From Patescibacteria group bacterium (GTDB lineage Bacteria; Patescibacteriota; Dojkabacteria; JAHIVN01), in the NCBI GenBank assembly GCA_018816645.1, contig JAHIVN010000114.1:1-36537 (forward strand): a DNA stretch of 36,537 bases. The letters are read 5' to 3'. Every line of letters starts with the position of its first letter. Position 1 is the first letter of the stretch. Below the pieces are notes generated by a model that was not told the DNA's origin, ran no database searches, and saw only the letters and a program-made list of their open reading frames with translations. Shown here piece after piece: positions 25,315 through 33,665 of the stretch. The position numbers and the translations under genes are program-made.

Positions 25315-25791
25315 ATGAGCATAAAAGACAGAAAAAGAGTAATTACTCAAAAAGGGTTGGATAAGCTCAAAAAGGATCTAGAGCACAGGATAACTTTACT
25401 AAGGGAAGAAATCGCAGACAAGTTGGACGAGGCAAAATCTGTAGGAGACCTTTCTGAGAACTCTGCTTATACTGCTGCACTTGAGGACTATCAGCTAAAT
25501 GAAAGCAAGATAAAAGAGTTGAAAGAGCAGATAAGTTCGTATGTGGTTGCTCCGGATAAGTCAGGCGACTCCAAGATCGATATAGGGGATAGTGTGAAGG
25601 TGAAAGACTTGAAAAGTGGAAAAGAACTAGTATTTGCGATCGTTGGTATGGGAGAGGGAGACCCACTCTCAGGTCAAGTCAGTTCGGATTCTGCTGTGGG
25701 TAAAGAACTTGTCGGTAAGATGGTAGGGGATAAGATAAAGGTCGATCTGCCGGTTGGTCAGAGTGAGTATGAAATAATTGAGCTTTTGTAG
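25315..25791 (+). CDS. greA: Transcription elongation factor GreA
   Basis: GreA rescues backtracked RNA polymerase by stimulating transcript cleavage. The 158-residue protein has the N-terminal coiled coil (about 1-75) with VITQKGLDKLKKDLEHRI and the catalytic-tip acidic stretch DLSENSAYTAALEDYQLNES, where families have D-x-x-E-N-A-E-Y, and the C-terminal FKBP-like domain (DIGDSVKVKDLKSGKELVFA, LVGKMVGDKIKVDLPVG). Length matches the family. It lies 48 bases after the DUF4012 gene and faces the minus-strand dikinase genes. Confidence 0.95.
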   Translation: MSIKDRKRVITQKGLDKLKKDLEHRITLLREEIADKLDEAKSVGDLSENSAYTAALEDYQLNESKIKELKEQISSYVVAPDKSGDSKIDIGDSVKVKDLKSGKELVFAIVGMGEGDPLSGQVSSDSAVGKELVGKMVGDKIKVDLPVGQSEYEIIELL

Positions 25792-25809
25792 CAGATACTT
25801 TCTATCTGT
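25791..25809. terminator. Hairpin between convergent greA and the dikinase genes
   Basis: CAGATA (25792-25797) and TATCTG (25803-25808) form a perfect 6-bp stem with loop CTTTC, starting one base after the greA TAG. No T-run follows on either strand, so it is at best a weak or factor-assisted terminator serving both directions. Confidence 0.35.
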
Positions 25810-25819
25810 ATATACTTCA

Positions 25820-26632
25820 TTATTTATCGTTTGTAGTAATAGGCCTGGATTGCAGTATGTATAGTTTGTCTGCCTCAAATGCCCATTCGATATCTACAGG
25901 ATGTTTGAAGCTTTTTTCTATTTGGATTATTGCTTTGACTAATTCCTGGATTTCATTAGCATTCAGTTTTTGATTGTTTGCAATTCGATTTCCAATCCTC
26001 GATTCGGTAAGCTTACCGGTTGGTGATATCGTGAGCTCATTGTGTTGAGCGGCGACTTTTGTCTGATTTATCTTAAAGCAATCTTTATCAACAAAATACG
26101 TATCTGGAGTCATTTCCCCTGAAACAAGGACTATTCCTTGTCCTCTTACTGCTTCAATCAATACTTCTGTTTTTTTGTAGTCTAACGGGTTAGAAGAGAA
26201 TGCAACTCCTGATATCCTGCTGTTTACCATTCTTTGTATGATTACCGACATAGTAATATCTTGAAGACAAGTTCCAGTAGATTTACAATATGCAATCACT
26301 TTCCTTTCTGAAATTGATTCTCTGCATTCCATTATCTTCTCTAGTAGCTCATACCTTCTTACACCTAGGAAACTGCAGAACAGTCCTGCAAAGCTATAAT
26401 CTTTGGAATCTTCTATGTTTGCGCTGCTTCTGACAGCGACCGATGAACAGTTGAGCTGGTCGAATTCCTTTAGGATTATACGAGAGAAATTGCCTATGTT
26501 GGTGTCAGGGGCAATTACAAAACCAGGAGGAACATTCAACCCAGATTTGTGAAGTAAGGAAAGTCCAAGTGCCTTTCCCCCAAGTCCGGCAGTCTGAGGG
26601 ATGCTATCTAATATGTAAATTGGCCTACTCAT
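25820..26632 (-). CDS. Stand-alone ATP-grasp (PPDK_N/PEP-synthase ATP-binding) protein
   Basis: The 270-residue protein equals the ATP-binding domain of PEP synthase, pyruvate phosphate dikinase and rifampin phosphotransferase, and nothing else. Seen in order: GGKALGL with K20 and VPPGFVI, AVRSSANIEDSKDYSFAGLF (R68), SGVAFSSNP, EAVRGQGIVLVSGEMTPDTY and DIEWAFEADKLYILQSRPIT (247-266), the conserved end with the metal- and nucleotide-binding residues. All landmarks are present, so it should bind ATP. It would pass a phosphoryl group to a His domain; that domain is in the gene just upstream (26625-28058), whose stop overlaps this ATG by 8 bases. Substrate unknown. Confidence 0.85.
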   Translation of the reverse strand: MSRPIYILDSIPQTAGLGGKALGLSLLHKSGLNVPPGFVIAPDTNIGNFSRIILKEFDQLNCSSVAVRSSANIEDSKDYSFAGLFCSFLGVRRYELLEKIMECRESISERKVIAYCKSTGTCLQDITMSVIIQRMVNSRISGVAFSSNPLDYKKTEVLIEAVRGQGIVLVSGEMTPDTYFVDKDCFKINQTKVAAQHNELTISPTGKLTESRIGNRIANNQKLNANEIQELVKAIIQIEKSFKHPVDIEWAFEADKLYILQSRPITTNDK

Positions 26633-28058
26633 TTTTGATTATCACACAGCCTTTGTTTGCGTTGACTTCTACGCGATCTCCATCTTGGATTCTTTTTGTA
26701 GCAATTTGTGTTCCGATGATGCATGGAATTCCTAGTTCACGCGAGATTATTGAAGCATGACAGGTAATTCCACCTTCGTCTGTGACTATTGCCCGAACCT
26801 TACCTAGGATAACTAGATAATCTGGGGTAGTCATAGGTGTCACGAGTATGTTCCCGGACTTGACTTTCTTCATTTCTCTACGCGTTTTCACTATACAGGC
26901 AATTCCTATTCTTTTACCTTTGCATGCTGTCTGTCCGTAAATTTTAGTACCAGCTCTTGTTGAAGTATTGATATTTATGCCTGCAGCCTTCATCTTTGTC
27001 TCGATATTTTTTCTGCCTGACAAAAAAGTGATATTTCTTCCGAAGGCTAAAACACACCAGGCTTCCCGTCTTCTGCTGGCTTCATTTAAGTAGGAGGCAT
27101 CTTTTGTTCGGAGGAACTCTTTTATTTCATCGTAACTTAAGTAGAAAATCTCATCCTGCGTGTCCAGTCGTCTGCCGATCTCCTCCAAAAGCGGGCGGTG
27201 AATGAAATGTGTTTTTGAGATGATATCTTTTCTAAATGTTCTGAGAAATATAAACTCTTGAAGTATACAAACGAGTTTCCGGTCTTTTATGCTTATTCCG
27301 GAATTATTTAGGGCCTTACTGAAGGATGACTTTATTCTTTTTTCACGAATTCTGAATCTGACGAGCTCTCTCTCGATGTGGTTATATTTGTCTAGAAGTG
27401 CACAGATAGCATCCTTGAAGTAGTTCAAGGACAAAGGCTTTGAAGTGATGTCCCAAAGCGGCATCGATTCATATTTCCTTTTGAGAATAGCAAGTCGACA
27501 CAAATCTTTTGCGTTCCAGCTTGCGTTTTCCAAGGAGTGGGCTGTTTTTAGAAAATCAAATGTCTCTCCTGTGCCACATGTCGGGATTATAAGTTGTTCT
27601 TGTAGATCAGGTCTTCCGCTTTGCTTCAACGCTTCTTGTACTTTTCTAGTAAGGTAACTTTCGATCGCATGCGGGTATACCAGGTACAATAGAAATTGAC
27701 GATAAGTATTTTGAAAGTCAGAGACGTTTTGTATCAGTTCACTATCGGTTTTTGAGAGTAGATCAGAACTTGTCTTTCGAGAAACCTTTAAAAGGTGTCT
27801 TCCAAGCCTTCGTGCCTTTGGCACAATATTAGATAACGCTTCTTCATCCTGGGAGTATTTTCTACTTATAAACCTTCCTAGCTCTTCCAATTCCTGCTTG
27901 ACGTAGTATACCCCAAACTCCAGGTTTTCACAGCAGAAACTGTTTACCTTGAAGCCGATTTGTCTATGCATTACCTGTCTATTTGTGACAGGAATCTCTG
28001 CCTGGAAGGCAAATGAGCAAGACCGATTTAGTAGTTTCTGCCATGTTTTATTACTCAT
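26625..28058 (-). CDS. PEP-utilizer mobile (phosphohistidine) domain protein with helical N-terminal region
   Basis: First gene of a two-gene minus-strand operon. Residues about 390-477 form the swivelling phosphohistidine domain of PEP-utilizing enzymes: GNILVTPMTTPDYLVIL, then GGITCHASIISRELGIPCII with the catalytic His434. The larger N-terminal part (about 1-380) is mostly helical; its EIFYLSYDEIKEFL near residue 300, followed by the Arg-rich SRRREAW, resembles the segment before the His domain in rifampin phosphotransferase and related PEP-synthase-like proteins. No PEP/pyruvate-binding TIM barrel exists here. With the ATP-grasp protein downstream it would form a complete ATP-dependent dikinase in two polypeptides, permuted relative to rifampin phosphotransferase (ATP, substrate, His). 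The acceptor is unknown. Confidence 0.8.
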   Translation of the reverse strand: MSNKTWQKLLNRSCSFAFQAEIPVTNRQVMHRQIGFKVNSFCCENLEFGVYYVKQELEELGRFISRKYSQDEEALSNIVPKARRLGRHLLKVSRKTSSDLLSKTDSELIQNVSDFQNTYRQFLLYLVYPHAIESYLTRKVQEALKQSGRPDLQEQLIIPTCGTGETFDFLKTAHSLENASWNAKDLCRLAILKRKYESMPLWDITSKPLSLNYFKDAICALLDKYNHIERELVRFRIREKRIKSSFSKALNNSGISIKDRKLVCILQEFIFLRTFRKDIISKTHFIHRPLLEEIGRRLDTQDEIFYLSYDEIKEFLRTKDASYLNEASRRREAWCVLAFGRNITFLSGRKNIETKMKAAGININTSTRAGTKIYGQTACKGKRIGIACIVKTRREMKKVKSGNILVTPMTTPDYLVILGKVRAIVTDEGGITCHASIISRELGIPCIIGTQIATKRIQDGDRVEVNANKGCVIIKNE

Positions 28059-28084
28059 AAACCCATTTTACTAGCATTAGCATT

Positions 28085-28106
28085 TTTTAACATTTTTATG
28101 TTAAAA
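28085..28106. promoter_or_regulatory. Perfect palindrome between divergent dikinase and TrmB-type genes
   Basis: TTTTAACAT (28085-28093) and ATGTTAAAA (28098-28106) are exact reverse complements around TTTT. The site is in the 80-base gap between the two divergent starts. On the plus strand the right arm runs into TGTTAAAAT (28099-28107), an extended -10 like that of tuf P1; on the minus strand the left arm gives a similar TGTTAAAA. It may therefore be an operator covering both -10 elements, a natural target for the TrmB-type protein encoded beside it. Confidence 0.5.
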
Positions 28107-28138
28107 TCGTGTACTTATTTACATAGAATCTATTGGGT

Positions 28139-28906
28139 ATGAAACCCGATTATTTGAAATTAGTGCGCAGGTTGAATAAAATCGGATTGACGGTCCTTGA
28201 GGCGAAGGTGTACCTTCTGCTTGTTAATTTGGGAAGCCTAACAGCAAAAGCGATCTCAAAAGAGTTGGGAGTTTTTCCGCATACTGTATATAGAGAAATC
28301 AAGAAGCTGGAGGAAAAACAGTTGATCACTCTGGAAGAAACAACTCCGATGCAATTTTCCGTACTTCCTCTTGAGCTTGCATTGTCATCGTATCTACGAG
28401 CCAAGTATCTCTCAACTAAGCATGCGTTGGATTTTATCATATCTCAAACAAGACAAGGTTTTGGTGCCGACTATTCTCGTGTGAATGTCTTGGGAGGAAA
28501 GAGTGAGCTTTTTGAAACCTCAGAGAAGCTTATCAATGGAGCTAAGAAGAAGGTTTATATTATCTCAATTGGAGAGCCGTCAACAAAGGAGTTGATACTT
28601 GCAAACAGAAGAGCTGTCGAACGCGGAGTCGTAGTACAATTCATAGCTCATCGTTTTGATGAAAAAAACCAGGAGTTTTTGGAAAATTTGCAGAAGAACG
28701 GCCTGAAGGTTCGCCATTTCCCGGATTGGGGCTTTCATCTAGTAGTAGTTGATGATAAGGACACTTTGCTTTCGATCAATAATGAGAAAGAAATCGATAA
28801 GAGAGTAACTATGTTATTTCGGAACAGAGGATTTTCAAAGGCAATGGGCAGTTACTTTGCATCTGTTTGGGGAAAGGCAACTCCGGTTCGGGGGAGCTCT
28901 TATTAA
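28139..28906 (+). CDS. TrmB-family transcriptional regulator
   Basis: The 255-residue protein has an N-terminal winged helix (about residues 5-75: LTVLEAKVYLLLVNLGSLTA, then KELGVFPHTVYREIKKLEEK) as in TrmB, and a C-terminal domain from about 110 with phospholipase-D-like alpha/beta features (KKVYIISIGEPSTKELILAN, VVVQFIAHRF, GFHLVVVDDKDTLLSI), the layout of the TrmB sensor region. TrmB proteins are sugar-responsive repressors or activators in archaea and some bacteria. The ATG at 28139 is preferred over TTG at 28133, which adds two residues. It is divergent from the split dikinase, with a palindrome between, so regulation of that operon is likely. Confidence 0.82.
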   Translation: MKPDYLKLVRRLNKIGLTVLEAKVYLLLVNLGSLTAKAISKELGVFPHTVYREIKKLEEKQLITLEETTPMQFSVLPLELALSSYLRAKYLSTKHALDFIISQTRQGFGADYSRVNVLGGKSELFETSEKLINGAKKKVYIISIGEPSTKELILANRRAVERGVVVQFIAHRFDEKNQEFLENLQKNGLKVRHFPDWGFHLVVVDDKDTLLSINNEKEIDKRVTMLFRNRGFSKAMGSYFASVWGKATPVRGSSY

Positions 28907-29044
28907 AGCACCTAATTCTATATCTGTTAAAATCTTTTCAACAAATATAGAAGATCTACTTTTTCAGAATTTATTCTTTCCAAAATGATATGGACATGTT
29001 AAACTAATAACTAGTTCAAAGTACTGTCATATCTTTCGGTACTA

Positions 29045-29050
29045 TATAAT
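29045..29050 (+). promoter_or_regulatory. Possible -10 of the PrgI/VirB4 operon
   Basis: Perfect TATAAT; the 16-18-base position upstream has no recognisable -35. It would give a leader of about 74 bases that includes the three-codon frame. Confidence 0.35.
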
Positions 29051-29118
29051 AATTAGGAGCAAAAATGTGTTTTTAAAGATAAATAGGCGCTTAGATATAT
29101 TTTAAGACGAGAGATTTT

Positions 29119-29123
29119 AAGGA
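29119..29123 (+). promoter_or_regulatory. Shine-Dalgarno sequence of the PrgI fusion gene
   Basis: AAGGA with 7 bases to the ATG at 29131. It supports this start and stands out because nearly all the ribosomal genes of the window lack such a sequence. Confidence 0.55.
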
Positions 29124-29130
29124 TTTCCTA

Positions 29131-30894
29131 ATGAAGCAGCATCCTGTCCCAGAAAATATAATGGACGTTGAGTTTAAGCTATTTGGAAGCTTGACTGCAA
29201 AGCAATTCGGTTACATTGTCGCTGGAGGTATTGGAGGAGTAATTTTCTTTTATCTATTTAGAGGGCTTCAGTCAACTTTTCTAGGCTGGATATTTGCCAG
29301 TTTAAGTGTTATGCTGGGCTTATCACTTGCTCTTATAAGGGTAAATGAACAGCCTTTTGAAGTGTGGCTCGGCAACTTTTTAACAGCGATGTTTTCTTCT
29401 CAAAAAAGAGTTTGGCAGAAACAAAAGAAGTCTTCTCACGTCTTATTAGACAAACCGTCTAATGTAGCCGTGGCGGCAAATTTCTCTCAGACAGTTCCTG
29501 GGCAGACCCAAACTCCTGTCCCAGCACCAGTTGGTCTTTCAAATGTGCAGGCAAGTCCTCCAGAACAAAAGAAAGTTGAAGTGAAGGAGGAGAAAGCACC
29601 GATTCCAGAACATCCGTTTAGAGATTTCTCTACGCCAGCGCCGTCCGTGACGAATCAGGATCCGCCACCTCAAATGCAGGCTGCGATTGCTGGTGAACCA
29701 GCTAAAGGGGAAATGTTCAATGTTCCCGGGAGTGCACAAGGATTTGTTAGAATTTCTACAAACCAGGAGCCAAATAGACCTATTTCAGTTCAAGGAAATA
29801 TGAGTAATAGTATGCAAAATAATTCGTCCGGGACCGCTCAGCAGGGGCAACCATTATCAGACAATGTTCCCAACCCGTTACAAAATGATGGGTCGAAAAG
29901 TGGTGTAGGTTCTAGATCTGCTGGTTCAGCTGACCCCTCTAATGATCAGAGTTCTGCGACCGAACCTGATTTCCAAGTTGTAGAGCCCTTACAAAAGGTC
30001 GACAAAGAGCCAGAAACTTTCTTTCTAAATGAACAACTCGATCAGACCGGGCAGAGCCAGTCAGCTCAGAACACCTCAAATGTTCAGGCTACTGAATCGA
30101 AGCCGACAATACAGACAACTCAATCATCACCTTCTGCTGTTGTTCCTGTGCAAGGAGTGCTAGGACAGCAGGATCTTTCTACTCAAAGTAGTCAGCCTGT
30201 CGAGAAGATTGAAAATAAGGGACAACAGTTCAGTGATATTCTTCCTGACAAAAGAGAAGTTATAGACGGTTCCTTGGATGCAAATTCCCAGTCACCTGCA
30301 GGAAATACACAACTCGATGAGCTGGGAGAAGCTAATCAGGCACTAAGACAGAAAGTTGTTGAATTCTCAGAGGAAAAGAGTAAATTGGAAGGAGAACTAA
30401 CTGAAGTGAAAGGAAAATATACAATGCTTGAAAACCAAAACAAACAGATGTTAGCAGATCTGGAGTTGATAAAAAAACAGCTGGAAGCGAAAACACTACC
30501 GGATCTTAAACCATCTATACAGATGGTTCCTGGTGGAGCGGCAGCACAAACAGTTTCGAGTTTACAAGCTGTCCAGCAGGATGGTGATAGCGGTGCTTTG
30601 AGTCCACTGACATATAATGGACCATCGTTATCAAGGAAGCCAAATGTGATAAGTGGTATAGTAAAGTCGAAAAGCGGTAAGCTTCTTCCTGGAGTTGTGG
30701 TTATAGTAAAAAACGAGAAAGGAAGACCAGTCAGAGCTATGAAAACTAACTCGCTTGGACAGTTCGTAACAACTACAGCACTTGATAGTGGAAACTATGT
30801 AATTGAGTTATCTAAAAATGATTTGTCTTTTGGCAGGTATGAGGTCATACTTGAGGGTAATGTTATGCCTACATATGAGTTCCTGTCTTATTAG
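29131..30894 (+). CDS. PrgI-family type IV secretion protein fused to disordered region, coiled coil and Ig-like domain
   Basis: Residues 1-90 match the PrgI family (VirB3-like inner-membrane part of type IV secretion systems): a start HPVPENIMDVEFKLFGSLTA, then two membrane helices (about 25-45 and 50-69). A typical PrgI is little over 100 residues; this has 587. Residues about 100-390 are Gln/Ser/Pro/Asn-rich and likely disordered. Residues 393-455 look like coiled coil (EANQALRQKVVEFSEEKSKL). The end (about 503-587) is a beta-sandwich like carboxypeptidase regulatory domains: ISGIVKSKSGKLLPGVVVIV and TNSLGQFVTTTALDSGNYVI. It heads the cluster, just before two VirB4-type genes, and has a good Shine-Dalgarno sequence. 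Whether the long tail lies inside or outside the cell is unclear. Confidence 0.8.
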   Translation: MKQHPVPENIMDVEFKLFGSLTAKQFGYIVAGGIGGVIFFYLFRGLQSTFLGWIFASLSVMLGLSLALIRVNEQPFEVWLGNFLTAMFSSQKRVWQKQKKSSHVLLDKPSNVAVAANFSQTVPGQTQTPVPAPVGLSNVQASPPEQKKVEVKEEKAPIPEHPFRDFSTPAPSVTNQDPPPQMQAAIAGEPAKGEMFNVPGSAQGFVRISTNQEPNRPISVQGNMSNSMQNNSSGTAQQGQPLSDNVPNPLQNDGSKSGVGSRSAGSADPSNDQSSATEPDFQVVEPLQKVDKEPETFFLNEQLDQTGQSQSAQNTSNVQATESKPTIQTTQSSPSAVVPVQGVLGQQDLSTQSSQPVEKIENKGQQFSDILPDKREVIDGSLDANSQSPAGNTQLDELGEANQALRQKVVEFSEEKSKLEGELTEVKGKYTMLENQNKQMLADLELIKKQLEAKTLPDLKPSIQMVPGGAAAQTVSSLQAVQQDGDSGALSPLTYNGPSLSRKPNVISGIVKSKSGKLLPGVVVIVKNEKGRPVRAMKTNSLGQFVTTTALDSGNYVIELSKNDLSFGRYEVILEGNVMPTYEFLSY

Positions 30895-30919
30895 TTATAT
30901 TTGAATTTCGATTGTTAAC

Positions 30920-31606
30920 ATGGTAGCAATTGTAAAAGGCTTACCGTCAACACAACAGCATCTTGATGTTGCTGATATAAAGGAGGATTTACTTATTCTA
31001 AAGAACGGAGTCGTTTCTCTAATTCTGGAGACTACCTCTCTTAACTTTGACCTTTTGTCTGAGAGAGAGCAGGATGCGAAGATACTGTCATTTTCAGGAC
31101 TTCTAAATTCTCTTTCTTTTCATGTACAGATGGTGATTCGTACACACAGAACAGATCTGAGTGATTATGTAGAACTTTTAGAGGAACAGATGAAAAAACA
31201 AGTGAGCGACGGTTTGCGTAAACAGATGGAGATTTACACACATTTTATTAGAAACTTGACTGTGACAAATGAAGTATTGGAAAAAAGATTTTTTATCGTA
31301 ATCCCGAGTAATACAGGTATGTCTATTAAACCAGGTTTCTTTAAGAAATTATTTGGGAAAGGAAAAGAGGATTTAGTAAATGTTGATCAAGCTATTGATA
31401 GAGCAAAGACAAAATTATTTCCAAGGAGAGATCATATTATTAAACAATTAAAGAAACTGGGACTGTTTGCAAGACAGCTGGGATCGTCTGAGATAGTTAA
31501 ACTTTTCTATGGTGTTTACAATCCAAGTAGACAAGGTCTCGAGAAATTACAGATCACTAGAGCCGATGTAGATGCATCACTTATTGGTACTAAAACCCAG
31601 GCATAA
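30920..31606 (+). CDS. Small protein resembling the N-terminal domain of TraC/VirB4
   Basis: A 228-residue soluble protein without Walker motifs. Its start (QQHLDVADIKEDLLILKNG, then VVSLILETTSLNFDLLSERE) resembles the N-terminal region of TraC/VirB4-type conjugation ATPases, and a membrane helix is not seen. It contains a basic segment IKPGFFKKLFGKGKEDLV near residue 140. It lies between the PrgI gene and the VirB4 ATPase, 10 bases before the latter's chosen ATG. It may assist docking of the ATPase to the membrane PrgI protein, but that is inference from position. Confidence 0.65.
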   Translation: MVAIVKGLPSTQQHLDVADIKEDLLILKNGVVSLILETTSLNFDLLSEREQDAKILSFSGLLNSLSFHVQMVIRTHRTDLSDYVELLEEQMKKQVSDGLRKQMEIYTHFIRNLTVTNEVLEKRFFIVIPSNTGMSIKPGFFKKLFGKGKEDLVNVDQAIDRAKTKLFPRRDHIIKQLKKLGLFARQLGSSEIVKLFYGVYNPSRQGLEKLQITRADVDASLIGTKTQA

Positions 31607-31616
31607 ATATACGAAT

Positions 31617-33599
31617 ATGGCACTATTACCTTTTATAAAAAGCAAAAAAAAGAAAGATCAGCAAAAGCCTGTTGCCAAGATGGGTAGCGAGCAAACTATT
31701 CCAAAGGATGAAAAAACTGTGGATGTACCTCAGAAGCTTGCCCGAGAGGTTGTAGAGAAGGAGTCGTATATTTCGAGCGTAGGGATCGATCTGAAATCTG
31801 AGGATGAGGCGGTAAACAAGTTTCTAAATGGTCTTGTGGATGTAAAAGATATTATAGCCCCGCCAGCGATTGAAGTGGATTTCAATCATATTCTGGTCGG
31901 AGACAAATACTACCGGACATTATTTGCAACAGGGTATCCTAAATTTGTTGGAGCGAATTGGCTGTCATCTCTGATCAACTTTGAGTTTCCTGTTGATATC
32001 AGTACATTCTACTATCCTGTTGATTCAAATCTGGTTATGCAAAGGCTGAAAAGGAAGATCGGAGAAATGGAAGCCACCATAAACATTGACATTGAGGCAG
32101 GTAAGGCTGTTGATCCGAGGGTGAAGGTTGCGTTATCAGATGCAAAAGAGCTTCAGGAGTCTTTGGCAAAGGGAACCGAGAAATTCTTTCATTTTGCTAT
32201 GTACGTTACTATAGGGGCATCATCTCTTGCAGAGCTTGAAAAAGTTTACAAGAATCTGGAACAATCTATGGGAGCGATAGGTGTGGTAGTGAAACCTGCT
32301 ACACTTCAGCAGGAACAGGGCTTTCAGAGCGTGATCCCTTCCGGGCTTGACAAGCTATACTATACAAGAAATATGGATAGTACCTCTCTTGCAACGACCT
32401 TTCCTTTTGTGAGCTCAAATCTGACTATGAATCGAGGGGTGTTGTATGGAGTAAATAAACACAATAAGAGTCTCGTCATTTTTGATCGGTTCAAACTTGA
32501 AAATGCTAATGCAGTCATATTTGCGAAATCAGGAGCTGGCAAAAGCTATCTGGTAAAGTTGGAAGCATTGAGAGGACTTATGTTTGGCATAGAGAGTATT
32601 ATCATTGATCCAGAACGTGAATACGAGAAACTATGCAAGACTATAGGCGGCGAGTATATTTCTTTCTCTCAGGATGGCGAAAAGAAGCTCAATCCTTTTG
32701 AGTTATCTGGTGTATGGGAGGAAGGGGAAGATGAACTGAGGACAAAGATACAGTCGCTTCATGGACTTATCAAGATAATGCTTGGGGGAGCAGTAACAGC
32801 TCAGGAAGTTGCTATTCTAGATCGGGCGCTAATTCTCACTTATAAAGAGAAGGGGATCACCCCAGATCCAGCGACGCATAAAAATGCACCTCCTCTTATG
32901 GAAGACCTGTATAAAGTTCTTCAGGCTATGGCCGAGAAAGAAGCACATTCGATAGCGATACGACTGGAAAAGTTTGTCAGAGGCAGTGCTGCGGGAATCT
33001 TTGATCGTAGAAGTAATGTCAATATCAACAATACTTTTTCTGTTTTCAGCATAAGAGAATTGAGCGACGATCTGAGGCCAATCGCTATGTATATGATGCT
33101 GGATTTTATATGGGGAAAGATAAAGAAGGATCGAAAGAAAAGACTACTTATTATTGATGAAGCGTGGTGGATGATGCAGTATGAAGATGCTGCTAAGTTT
33201 ATCCACTCGATAGCAAAACGAGCTCGAAAGTATTGGCTTGGTCTTACAACTATTACCCAAGATGTCGAGGATTTTCTGGATACTGACTATGGAAAGGCAA
33301 TCATTACCAACTCTGCAATACAGATTCTATTGAAGCAGAGTCCCGCTGCTGTTGACAGGATACAGAAGGTCTTTTACCTTTCAGATGGAGAGAAGGCATT
33401 TCTGTTGTCTTCAGGAATTGGGGAAGGTCTATTCTTTGCAGGCCCAAGTCATGTCGCAATTCAGGTCATAGCATCTGAAAACGAACACCAGCTTATCACA
33501 GCTGATCCTGAGGAGTTAGCTAAGCAGCTAAAACAGTACAGAAGAACCGTAGATGATCCAAAAGGAGCAAAGGCTTCAGGCGAGCATAAGTTTGTTTAG
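31617..33599 (+). CDS. virB4: VirB4/TraC-type secretion ATPase
   Basis: Energises type IV secretion or conjugation-like machines at the inner membrane. From the ATG at 31617 the protein is 660 residues. The N-terminal half (about 40-280) fits the CagE/TrbE/VirB domain; the motor domain has Walker A FAKSGAGKSYLVK (G306-S310), IIIDPEREYEKL, Walker B RLLIIDEAWWMM (D514, E515), RKYWLGLTTITQDVEDFL and the late Gln-containing ILLKQSPAAVDRIQ. All catalytic parts are present. An earlier in-frame start at 31572 would overlap the previous gene and encodes an unlikely N-terminus, so it is rejected. Confidence 0.93.
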   Translation: MALLPFIKSKKKKDQQKPVAKMGSEQTIPKDEKTVDVPQKLAREVVEKESYISSVGIDLKSEDEAVNKFLNGLVDVKDIIAPPAIEVDFNHILVGDKYYRTLFATGYPKFVGANWLSSLINFEFPVDISTFYYPVDSNLVMQRLKRKIGEMEATINIDIEAGKAVDPRVKVALSDAKELQESLAKGTEKFFHFAMYVTIGASSLAELEKVYKNLEQSMGAIGVVVKPATLQQEQGFQSVIPSGLDKLYYTRNMDSTSLATTFPFVSSNLTMNRGVLYGVNKHNKSLVIFDRFKLENANAVIFAKSGAGKSYLVKLEALRGLMFGIESIIIDPEREYEKLCKTIGGEYISFSQDGEKKLNPFELSGVWEEGEDELRTKIQSLHGLIKIMLGGAVTAQEVAILDRALILTYKEKGITPDPATHKNAPPLMEDLYKVLQAMAEKEAHSIAIRLEKFVRGSAAGIFDRRSNVNINNTFSVFSIRELSDDLRPIAMYMMLDFIWGKIKKDRKKRLLIIDEAWWMMQYEDAAKFIHSIAKRARKYWLGLTTITQDVEDFLDTDYGKAIITNSAIQILLKQSPAAVDRIQKVFYLSDGEKAFLLSSGIGEGLFFAGPSHVAIQVIASENEHQLITADPEELAKQLKQYRRTVDDPKGAKASGEHKFV

Positions 33600-33665
33600 A
33601 ATGAAAAATCTGACTCATTAGCTTGTTGCATGAAAATAGTTTAGCCAGCGACAATTCTCTAAGTG

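Larger units (their letters stand above)
28907..29130 (+). other. Intergenic region and leader before the secretion cluster
   Basis: No gene of normal size is seen. TGTTAAAAT at 28925-28933 repeats the extended -10 seen upstream of tuf and the TrmB gene, without a good -35. TATAAT at 29045-29050 is a second -10 candidate. A GGAG at 29056-29059 stands before a three-codon frame ATG-TGT-TTT-TAA at 29065-29076. AAGGA at 29119-29123 is a properly spaced Shine-Dalgarno sequence for the gene at 29131. Confidence 0.5.

Noticed and set aside
31572-31616. Longer N-terminus for VirB4 overlapping the previous gene
   Set aside because: The extra 15 residues have no family similarity; the ATG at 31617 gives a normal beginning.
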